From an uncultured Paracoccaceae bacterium (GTDB lineage Bacteria; Pseudomonadota; Alphaproteobacteria; Rhodobacterales; Rhodobacteraceae), in NCBI GenBank assembly GCA_937132145.1, contig CAKZNY010000119.1, positions 1-5,901 on the forward strand: DNA of 5,901 bases, written 5' to 3'. Both the position numbers and the translations under genes were made by a program. How positions within the stretch are numbered: the stretch's first letter is position 1; every line of letters starts with the position of its first letter. Under the pieces are notes generated by a model. It saw only the letters and a list, made by a program, of their open reading frames with translations, was not told the DNA's origin and did not search any database. This document shows positions 1-5,051 of the stretch, in pieces.

Positions 1-969
1 GTGAACTTTGGCGACTACCGCCGGTTCCGCTCGTGGCTTTTGGCGACGGCGACAGCCATCATCGGCGCAACAATAGTCGAGATGACGGGGATCGCTGACC
101 TAAGTGGTTCCATTTACCTCTCACCCAGCCTCAACTGGCTTGGCAATATCGCAGGGGGTCTGATTTTCGGCTTCGGCATGGTTTTCGCGGGTGGTTGTAC
201 CAGCAGAAACCTTGTGCGAGCAGGTGGCGGCGACCTGCGTTCGTTGATGGTTCTGATCGTCGTCGGCATCTTCGGCTATATGACTATCGGTGGTTTGCTT
301 GGCCCGCTGCGCGTTGCTATCTTCACGCCGGTTACCGTAAACCTTGCTGACTACGGCCTTGAAACCCAACGCACCGGAGACATCTTGGCCGCAATGACAG
401 GGCTTGATGTAAGCATGGCGCGGAACATTGTTCTTGTTGCCGTTCTGGCCGCGTTTCTGGGATTTATTTTTAAAGACAAAGGGTTCCGCACCTCGCCGTC
501 CCATGTCATCGCCGGTGTTGGTATCGGCCTTTGCGTCACCGCAGGTTGGGTCCTGACTGGCCTTGCCCTCGACGATTTTGCAGATGTTCCAGTGCAGTTG
601 GCATCGTTAACTTATGTGCGACCAACTGGCGACACGATCGATTACCTGATGCGTTTCACGGCTTACGCAGTGCCCGGCTTTGCGGTTGTAACGACCGTTG
701 GCGCACTTCTGGGCGGGTTCATCGGGGCCATAATCCACGGAAAGTTCGCCATCGCGACCTTTGCAGATGCCAAAGACACCACACGCAACTTGTTTGGTGC
801 GGCATTGATGGGTATCGGGGGCGTGTTGGCATTGGGATGTACCATCGGACAAGCCGTATCCGGCGCATCAACCATGGCGGTCGGATCCTTCATCACATTC
901 GTATTCATCGTGGTCGGCGGGATCGTCGGCATGAAGTTCTTCGAATATCTGTTGATGAAAGAAGCCTGA
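1..969 (+). CDS. YeeE/YedE family sulfur-compound transporter, 5'-truncated by the window edge
   Basis: Inner-membrane protein of the YeeE/YedE (TsuA-like) family, whose studied members import thiosulfate or related sulfur species through a path of conserved cysteines. The 322 visible residues are very hydrophobic with many predicted membrane segments. Two family cysteine motifs are seen: GGCTSRN around residue 66 and LGCTIGQ around residue 280, one in each half of the internally duplicated fold. A further cysteine lies at 178 in the helix GLCVTAG. The frame opens at base 1 with GTG, but I read this as an internal Val. Family members normally have an upstream helix ending in a motif like NFCTMGAVSD just before the sequence VNFGDYRRFRSWLL seen here, so about one helix and its cysteine are probably missing. 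Full-length relatives are roughly 350 residues. TGA stop at 967-969, followed by a terminator. The transported substrate cannot be told from sequence. Confidence 0.88.
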   Translation: MNFGDYRRFRSWLLATATAIIGATIVEMTGIADLSGSIYLSPSLNWLGNIAGGLIFGFGMVFAGGCTSRNLVRAGGGDLRSLMVLIVVGIFGYMTIGGLLGPLRVAIFTPVTVNLADYGLETQRTGDILAAMTGLDVSMARNIVLVAVLAAFLGFIFKDKGFRTSPSHVIAGVGIGLCVTAGWVLTGLALDDFADVPVQLASLTYVRPTGDTIDYLMRFTAYAVPGFAVVTTVGALLGGFIGAIIHGKFAIATFADAKDTTRNLFGAALMGIGGVLALGCTIGQAVSGASTMAVGSFITFVFIVVGGIVGMKFFEYLLMKEA

Positions 970-976
970 ACGCATT

Positions 977-1008
977 CGGCCCCCGCCAAGGCAGGGGCCG
1001 TTTGATTT
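977..1008 (+). terminator. Rho-independent terminator of the YeeE/YedE gene
   Basis: Perfect 7-bp arms CGGCCCC (977-983) and GGGGCCG (994-1000). An inner GCC/GGC pair lies across a C-A mismatch, and the hairpin is followed by TTTGATTT. It lies 8 bases after the stop at 969. On the minus strand the hairpin is not followed by a T tract, so it should end the transporter transcript but is a poor terminator for the convergent mrp gene. Confidence 0.78.
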
Positions 1009-1024
1009 AGCAGTGTCGTTTGAC

Positions 1025-2119
1025 TTAATCTTCGCCGCGAAGCTGTGTGGCGATATTCAATGCAATTGACTTGAATATCTTGGTGTGCGGCCCGTCTGGG
1101 TCGGCGATCACGGTCGGTACGCCCTGATCCGAATGCTTGCGAATATCGATATGCAACGGAATTGCGCCAAGGAACGGAACGCCCAGCCTGATCGCCTCGT
1201 CTTTTGCGCCGCCATGGCTGAAGATATCCGAGGTTTCGCCACAATGCGGGCAGACGAAGTAGCTCATATTCTCGATAATACCCAAGATAGGCACATCCAC
1301 GTCCTGGAACATTTTCAGGCCTTTGCGCGCATCAATCAACGCCAGATCCTGCGGCGTGGAAACGATAACCGCACCCGCCATCGGAACCTGTTGCGCCATC
1401 GTTAGCTGCGCATCACCCGTTCCCGGAGGCATGTCCAAAATCAGCACATCCAGCGTGCCCCAGTTGGTTTCATGAACCATCTGCATCAACGCGGTCACAA
1501 TCATCGGACCGCGCCAAATTACCGGCTTGTCCTCTTCCATCATGAAACCCATCGACATCACTTTGATGCCGTGTGTGGTCATAGGAATGATCCTGCCGTC
1601 AACGATATCCAACTGCCCTTTGGCACCCATAAGGCGCGGAATGGAGGGGCCGTAAATATCGGCATCCAGAAGGCCAACACGCAGGCCCAGCGAAGACAGT
1701 GCCAGCGCGATATTTGCCGCAGCCGTGGATTTTCCAACGCCACCTTTACCCGAGGCAATAGCAACAACTGCCCCAACACCAGGGATCGCGCTCGCCATAG
1801 GGCGGAGGTCACGGCCAACAGGCCTTGAGGTTTTCAACTGCGGAGGCTGCTCGGCCGCGGCAGGCGCATCAACGGCTGCGGTCAGAACGACCAGCGCGGT
1901 TTCGATCCCGTCCATCGCTTCAACACGCGCTTGCGCATCTTCGCGGATCGGGTCGAAGTTGCCGCGAAATTCGTCAGGAACCGTGATGGAAAAGATGACT
2001 TTGCCCTCGGTTTCAGTGATTTCCGAGACCAGACCCAACGAAACCAAGTCTCCGTCAAGACCATCAACCGCGATTTGGGACAATTCGCCCATTATCCGGT
2101 CTGAAATTGTATCAGCCAT
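1025..2119 (-). CDS. mrp: Mrp/ApbC (NBP35-type) iron-sulfur cluster carrier ATPase
   Basis: Cytosolic P-loop ATPase of 364 residues that in characterised relatives (ApbC, Mrp, Nbp35/Ind1) binds a labile 4Fe-4S cluster, probably at a dimer interface, and passes it to apo-proteins. Residues about 5-80 form a MIP18/DUF59-type domain (LDGDLVSLGLV near 21-31). An Ala/Pro-rich linker (about 83-110) leads to the ATPase domain. Visible motifs are the deviant Walker A GKGGVGKS at 124-131, LLDADIYGPSIPR at 150-162, LDMPPGTGD at 228-236, and the cluster-binding pair CPHC at 290-293. The length and domain order are those of full-length alphaproteobacterial Mrp. The ATG at 2119 is supported by GGGGGA at 2123-2128 on this strand, four bases upstream. 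The gene is a single unit, divergent from the cbtBA region and convergent with the sulfur transporter. Family identity is very secure; the client proteins are unknown. Confidence 0.96.
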   Translation of the reverse strand: MADTISDRIMGELSQIAVDGLDGDLVSLGLVSEITETEGKVIFSITVPDEFRGNFDPIREDAQARVEAMDGIETALVVLTAAVDAPAAAEQPPQLKTSRPVGRDLRPMASAIPGVGAVVAIASGKGGVGKSTAAANIALALSSLGLRVGLLDADIYGPSIPRLMGAKGQLDIVDGRIIPMTTHGIKVMSMGFMMEEDKPVIWRGPMIVTALMQMVHETNWGTLDVLILDMPPGTGDAQLTMAQQVPMAGAVIVSTPQDLALIDARKGLKMFQDVDVPILGIIENMSYFVCPHCGETSDIFSHGGAKDEAIRLGVPFLGAIPLHIDIRKHSDQGVPTVIADPDGPHTKIFKSIALNIATQLRGED

Positions 2120-2173
2120 ATATCCCCCATTTGTTTTGACGCTTTATTGCGCGCGCCGATTGGTTATTCATTC

Positions 2174-2189
2174 GTATATTAGAATATAC
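2174..2189. repeat. Perfect 16-bp inverted repeat, candidate operator at the mrp promoter
   Basis: GTATATT (2174-2180), AG, AATATAC (2183-2189): both 7-base arms are exactly complementary. The element covers the predicted -10 box of mrp, where a bound repressor would block RNA polymerase. It is too AT-rich and too tightly spaced to be a terminator. No regulator can be named; the central TTAGAA resembles half of an Irr-type iron-control element, but the full symmetric consensus is absent. AT-rich palindromes can also occur by chance in promoters. Confidence 0.35.
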
Positions 2190-2204
2190 CAACATAATTG
2201 ACAA
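2176..2204 (-). promoter_or_regulatory. Sigma-70-type promoter for mrp
   Basis: Read on the minus strand: TTGTCA (2199-2204), a 17-base spacer, then TAATAT (2176-2181). These are 5/6 matches to both consensus hexamers at ideal spacing. Transcription would start near 2169, leaving a leader of about 50 bases before the mrp ATG. The -10 box lies inside the inverted repeat at 2174-2189. Confidence 0.6.
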
Positions 2205-2240
2205 CGATTCTGTATTTATCAAGGGGAATACGCAAATTCC

Positions 2241-2269
2241 TTGACATACGCCACCGAATCTCGGAAAGC
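2241..2269 (+). promoter_or_regulatory. Possible promoter of the cobalamin riboswitch-cbtBA transcript
   Basis: A perfect -35 hexamer TTGACA lies at 2241-2246. The position 17 bases downstream (GAAAGC, 2264-2269) is a poor -10 match, but transcription starting near 2275-2280 would place the first base of riboswitch helix P1 (2289) about ten bases into the RNA, which is the expected geometry. Just upstream, GGAAT (2225-2229) and ATTCC (2236-2240) form a short inverted repeat touching the -35 box. Confidence 0.35.
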
Positions 2270-2288
2270 TTACCATGCAAGGTTCCCC

Positions 2289-2475
2289 ACATGTTTGCAC
2301 AAGTATTCGGGGATGAAACGGGAATGCGTTGAGGGACTACCCAAATCGGGGCCCAAAGCCGCAGCCGCCCCCGCGACTGTATGTGGTTAGCGGGCATCAT
2401 ATGCCACTGGGTAACACCGGGAAGGCGATGCTCCGCAAATATCCACAAGCCAGGAGACCGGCCTCGCAAATGTGT
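2289..2475 (+). ncRNA. Cobalamin (adenosylcobalamin-type) riboswitch
   Basis: Complete B12-sensing aptamer in the leader of cbtBA. Closing helix P1 is ACATGTTTGC (2289-2298) with GCAAATGTGT (2466-2475), ten pairs including two G-U wobbles. Core blocks occur in the expected order: GGGAATGCG near 2320, GCAGCCGCCCCCGCGACTGTA (2361-2381) matching the conserved core ending in ACTGTA, GCCACTG (2403-2409), GGGAAGGCGATG (2419-2430), and the B12 box AAGCCAGGAGACCGGCCT (2447-2464). Ligand binding normally lowers expression of the downstream genes. No intrinsic terminator follows, so control at translation is more likely. The cobalt transporter directly downstream agrees with the usual logic of repressing cobalt uptake when B12 is sufficient. 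Confidence 0.95.
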
Positions 2476-2483
2476 CAACAATC

Positions 2484-2507
2484 ACCGTCGGGGTAGACGG
2501 TAAGGAG
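2484..2507 (+). promoter_or_regulatory. Riboswitch expression-platform hairpin abutting the cbtB ribosome binding site
   Basis: ACCGTC (2484-2489) and GACGGT (2496-2501) form a perfect 6-bp stem with loop GGGGTA (2490-2495). The Shine-Dalgarno AAGGAG (2502-2507) begins at the very next base and lies 8 bases before the cbtB ATG. There is no T tract, so this is not a terminator. Its loop bases GGGTA are exactly complementary to TACCC at 2338-2342 in the peripheral P4-P5 region of the aptamer. That is the kind of loop-loop contact known from other cobalamin riboswitches, where it occludes the ribosome binding site when B12 is bound. Confidence 0.55.
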
Positions 2508-2515
2508 AACTGAAA

Positions 2516-2686
2516 ATGACTACAACTACACATACGGCCGTAAAATCCGATACAAACCTGATTTCGATCGCATTTGCTGCGTTTATGGGCCTGTCCATAT
2601 TGTTCATCGCAGGCTTTGCAAGTTCCGCAACGCTGCATAACACAGCCCACGACATGCGCCACGCTATCGGCTTTGCCTGTCACTAA
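2516..2686 (+). CDS. cbtB: CbtB, small subunit of the predicted cobalt transporter
   Basis: A 56-residue single-span membrane protein. Residues about 15-36 form one hydrophobic helix (LISIAFAAFMGLSILFIAGF). The C-terminus TLHNTAHDMRHAIGFACH carries His41, His45, His49, Cys55 and His56, matching the family's conserved His-rich tail that is thought to bind cobalt. The length is typical for CbtB. The ATG at 2516 has the strong Shine-Dalgarno AAGGAG at 2502-2507. It is the first gene behind the B12 riboswitch, and its TAA (2684-2686) is three bases before cbtA. Transport activity is a family prediction from riboswitch association; the exact roles of the two subunits are not established here. Confidence 0.93.
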   Translation: MTTTTHTAVKSDTNLISIAFAAFMGLSILFIAGFASSATLHNTAHDMRHAIGFACH

Positions 2687-2689
2687 ACC

Positions 2690-3364
2690 ATGCTGAAAAA
2701 TCTGGTTTACAGCGCTTTGTTCGCTGGTCTCGCTGCGGGGATAATAGTCGCAGCGTTGACCATTTTCATGCTCGTTCCCATGTTATTGGAGGCCGAGCTA
2801 TATGAGAGCGGTATGCTTATCCACCTCTCAGACGCAACCGCCGCGATGCCCGATATCGAGGCAGAAAACGACTGGACCCGCAACGGCCTGACAGTGCTTT
2901 ATGCAGCCACGATCTATATCGGATTTGCCTTTATGATGGTCGCCGCCATGGCATTCGCGCAGGAAAAAGGCGTTCAGATCACCACCCGCGCCGGTATTCT
3001 TTGGGGGCTGGCAGGGTACGGTGCGTTCCAACTGGCACCTGCAATGGGGCTGGCAGCGGAATTGCCAGGAATGATTGCCGCTGAACTAGTCCAACGGCAA
3101 ATTTGGCAAATCGGTACAATCGTTGCGACGATAGTGGGTATCGCTGCCGTCGTGTTTGGCAAAAACTGGATGCATTGGGGCATAGGGTTGGTAATCTTGG
3201 CCATCCCCCACGTCATCGGCGCTCCACACCCCGAGGGGCTTGGCGGAACCGTTCCCCCCGAACTCGCCGCCCAATTCGCCGCCCGCAGCTTGGCTGTCGG
3301 GGCGGTTGGCTGGATATCGCTCGGGGTGATGTCCGCGTATTTCTGGCGACAAGGAAACCGTTAA
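2690..3364 (+). CDS. cbtA: CbtA, membrane subunit of the predicted cobalt transporter
   Basis: A 224-residue polytopic inner-membrane protein with about five or six hydrophobic segments (roughly 5-30, 68-90, 102-122, 138-157, 162-178, 199-219). Family signatures are LAPAMGLAAELPGM (115-128), with RQIW shortly after (136-139), and GAPHPEGLGGTVPPELAAQFAARSLAVG (177-204), whose His180 and nearby His174 are plausible metal contacts. The ATG at 2690 follows the cbtB stop by three bases and has no recognisable Shine-Dalgarno, so translation probably depends on ribosomes finishing cbtB. B12 control of cbtB would then pass to cbtA. No cobalamin biosynthesis gene follows, unlike many related loci; the stop codon overlaps that of the opposite-strand nuclease-like gene. 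Confidence 0.93.
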   Translation: MLKNLVYSALFAGLAAGIIVAALTIFMLVPMLLEAELYESGMLIHLSDATAAMPDIEAENDWTRNGLTVLYAATIYIGFAFMMVAAMAFAQEKGVQITTRAGILWGLAGYGAFQLAPAMGLAAELPGMIAAELVQRQIWQIGTIVATIVGIAAVVFGKNWMHWGIGLVILAIPHVIGAPHPEGLGGTVPPELAAQFAARSLAVGAVGWISLGVMSAYFWRQGNR

Positions 3365-4356
3365 CGAATAGCGAATACGGCCGTCACAGGGTGATGGTCG
3401 GAATTCTTGAACTTAAGGTCAGTCGTTGTAATTCGACGTAACCGAATATTCGGCGAATACGCAAAACCGTCGACGATTGTCGTATAATTTTCGCCCGCAA
3501 CATAGGGTTTTTGCAGCGTCCGCACTGTTGGCGTGCGCTCATCCACCGCGAATTTCCAGCCCGTGGGTAGCAAAGCCTGTGGGAAGTCGTAAATCCAGAA
3601 CAGATCAGCATCCGCCGTAGTATGTTCGAATTCAACGTCCGAAATCCGCATATTCCAATCGCCACCAATCACCACGTAATTGCCCTTGGCATATTCGGCC
3701 TTCGCAAAGTCAAACACCGCCCGAATTTGCGCCCTTCGCACGTCGGCCCCGTTATCAAACGCCGACAGGTGGATGTTCATCAACACCCAATTACGATCCG
3801 TGTCGTGAATGGGAACCTCGGTCACAATTGTCGCGTAGTAGCGCTTGATGGTCAGGAAGAAATACCCCGGCTCTTGTGGTAATTCATACGCGCGGGTGAC
3901 GCTAGTGTCCGTTCGGGCATATACGCCCAGCCCGTGTGAAATATTGTAAGGCTTGGGGGCAATCACCCCAAGGTCTTCCCAGTAAACGGAAGAATAATCC
4001 GGAAGTGCGCGTTCAACTTCGGCCTGCACCGAAACATTTCGCGACAGGAAGCTGCCGTTCGCCAGTTCCTGAAACAACAGGAACTGTGCATCAAACCCGT
4101 CAACCTCGCGCCCGATCTCGACAACGGCCAGCGCAATCGCGTCTGCATCAAGTGCCCGCATGTATTTGCCGCCATCGGCAACGAAATCCGCCTCGGCGCC
4201 CATGGCCCCGTAGCCGACATTCCATGTGGTCACGCTGATCTGTGTGCCTGCCTCGGGAAGGGTGTCGCGACCCGTCACCTCCAACGCGCCGTAAGTTGGC
4301 AGGGTTCCACAACCGGAAAGGACGATCACAACAATCAGTGGGCGGAAAAACTTCAT
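3361..4356 (-). CDS. Predicted lipoprotein with endonuclease/exonuclease/phosphatase (EEP) domain
   Basis: A 331-residue protein with a lipoprotein signal: MKFFRPLIVVIVLSGC, lipobox LSGC with Cys16, so it is probably anchored in the cell envelope facing the periplasm. The rest is an EEP (DNase I-like) metal-dependent phosphoesterase. Visible motifs are TWNVGYG (44-50, Asn46), FQE (95-97, metal-binding Glu97), NIHLS (194-198, His196), GGDWN (231-235, Asp233/Asn235) and SDHHPV (319-324, Asp320/His321). All catalytic positions are present, so it is likely active, but DNA, nucleotide and phospholipid substrates cannot be separated. I chose the ATG at 4356. The upstream in-frame ATG at 4401 lies inside a terminator hairpin and would bury the signal peptide behind 15 extra residues. 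Neither start has a clear Shine-Dalgarno. No promoter is evident in the 81-base gap, so it may rely on read-through from the cytochrome gene. Confidence 0.87.
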   Translation of the reverse strand: MKFFRPLIVVIVLSGCGTLPTYGALEVTGRDTLPEAGTQISVTTWNVGYGAMGAEADFVADGGKYMRALDADAIALAVVEIGREVDGFDAQFLLFQELANGSFLSRNVSVQAEVERALPDYSSVYWEDLGVIAPKPYNISHGLGVYARTDTSVTRAYELPQEPGYFFLTIKRYYATIVTEVPIHDTDRNWVLMNIHLSAFDNGADVRRAQIRAVFDFAKAEYAKGNYVVIGGDWNMRISDVEFEHTTADADLFWIYDFPQALLPTGWKFAVDERTPTVRTLQKPYVAGENYTTIVDGFAYSPNIRLRRITTTDLKFKNSDHHPVTAVFAIR

Positions 4357-4376
4357 GGGCACCAAACTTGCAAGCT

Positions 4377-4411
4377 CAACAAAATACGGCCCCCGAATCA
4401 TTCGAGGGCCG
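4377..4411 (-). terminator. Rho-independent terminator of the cytochrome c gene
   Basis: CGGCCC (4387-4392) pairs with GGGCCG (4406-4411), and an inner CGAAT (4394-4398) pairs with ATTCG (4400-4404) across a mismatch. On the minus strand the hairpin is followed by TATTTTGTTG. It starts 26 bases after the cytochrome stop. Because it lies between the cytochrome and the EEP gene, it either attenuates read-through or isolates the two. Confidence 0.75.
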
Positions 4412-4437
4412 CTAATACGTTAACCGAAAAATCGGTA

Positions 4438-4893
4438 TTATTCGTCTTCAACTGTTGTGAACGTCGCAAGATATGCGATCAAGTTTGCACGGTCCGCTTC
4501 TTTTTTCAGTCCCGAATACGACATTTTGGTCTTCGCGATGAAATTCCGTGGCTTGGTTAGAAACGCGGTAAGGTTTTCGATTGTCCAAACGATGCCTTCT
4601 TCGCTCATCGCCATCATACCTTTGGAATATTTGAAGCCTTCAAATTCACCCAGTCCGGCGCCGATAATGTTGTTCAGCGGCGGGCCAGTACGCGATTTTG
4701 CGCCTTCGCCGAGCGTGTGGCAGGCTTTACACTTTTTGAAAACTTTTTTGCCAGCCTCTGCGTCGCCAGCAGCAAGCGCGGTTTCAAGCATCATGAGTTG
4801 CATATTTTCGCCAGGTGTCTCGTGCGATTCTGCGAATGCGGTGGTTGATGCCAGCATGAAAGCCCCGGTTAGAGCATAAGTAATCAGTTTCAT
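4438..4893 (-). CDS. Secreted class I c-type cytochrome
   Basis: A 151-residue precursor of a soluble monohaem cytochrome c resembling the c2/c550 group, acting in electron transfer in the periplasm. A Sec signal MKLITYALTGAFMLASTTAFA ends with AFA at 19-21, predicting cleavage before Glu22. The haem site CKACH is at 55-59 (Cys55, Cys58, axial His59). GPPLNNIIG (70-78) and YSKGM follow, and KTKMSYSGL (121-129) supplies the likely axial Met124. The C-terminal helix RANLIAYLATF is typical. I chose the ATG at 4893 because GGAAAGG lies six bases upstream (4900-4906) and the signal peptide begins cleanly; the ATG at 4908 has neither. The electron partners are unknown. An FNR-like box is centred about 67 bases upstream of this start. 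Confidence 0.93.
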   Translation of the reverse strand: MKLITYALTGAFMLASTTAFAESHETPGENMQLMMLETALAAGDAEAGKKVFKKCKACHTLGEGAKSRTGPPLNNIIGAGLGEFEGFKYSKGMMAMSEEGIVWTIENLTAFLTKPRNFIAKTKMSYSGLKKEADRANLIAYLATFTTVEDE

Positions 4894-4953
4894 AATCTGC
4901 CTTTCCATTTAGTTTACCGATGTTGCACATAAACAGCACTCGGAAGCAATGCA

Positions 4954-4967
4954 TTGATATGTGTCAA
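4954..4967. promoter_or_regulatory. FNR/CRP-family box between the cytochrome c gene and manB
   Basis: TTGAT-ATGT-GTCAA, which matches the FNR-type consensus TTGAT-N4-ATCAA at nine of ten specified positions. If the cytochrome transcript starts near 4920, the box would sit at about -40, the classic position for activation. On the plus strand it covers the -35 of a possible manB promoter, where binding would tend to block. The regulator (FnrL, Dnr/Nnr or another CRP-family protein) cannot be named from the site alone. Confidence 0.5.
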
Positions 4968-4981
4968 TAACACCGTATACA
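4954..4981 (+). promoter_or_regulatory. Possible manB promoter
   Basis: TTGATA (4954-4959), a 16-base spacer and TATACA (4976-4981) form a moderate sigma-70 match (5/6 and 4/6). Transcription from near 4988 would give a leader of about 65 bases before the manB ATG. The -35 lies within the FNR-like box. Confidence 0.35.
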
Positions 4982-5051
4982 AAGCCTAAACAATGCGGTG
5001 AAATCGCCACAGGCGGGCAACCGTTATTATTACGGCCCAGATATTTACGAA

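Noticed and set aside
531..1244. Open frames on both strands overlapping the end of the sulfur transporter and of mrp
   Set aside because: Arg/His-rich or low-complexity translations that cross the terminator and two recognised genes; they are frame shadows.
1725..2201. Plus-strand open frame of 158 codons opposite mrp
   Set aside because: It is antisense to the mrp Walker A and DUF59 regions. Its Pro/Ala/Thr-rich sequence is what the complement of a P-loop gene gives, and mrp has every expected motif.
2198..2222. A second TTGACA on the plus strand as a cbtBA promoter
   Set aside because: No -10-like hexamer lies 16-18 bases downstream; the AT-rich stretch is too close. The hexamer overlaps the complement of the mrp -35.
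2484..2501. Hairpin before cbtB as a transcription terminator
   Set aside because: It has no T tract and is followed at once by the Shine-Dalgarno, so translational control is the better reading.
2179..2683. Minus-strand open frames across the cbtB leader and cbtB
   Set aside because: They run antisense through the structured cobalamin riboswitch and the cbtB gene. They show no protein-family resemblance and no convincing ribosome binding site.
4998..5051. N-terminal extension of manB from the GTG at 4998
   Set aside because: The added residues (rich in Tyr) do not resemble phosphomannomutase N-termini, and no ribosome binding site precedes the GTG.
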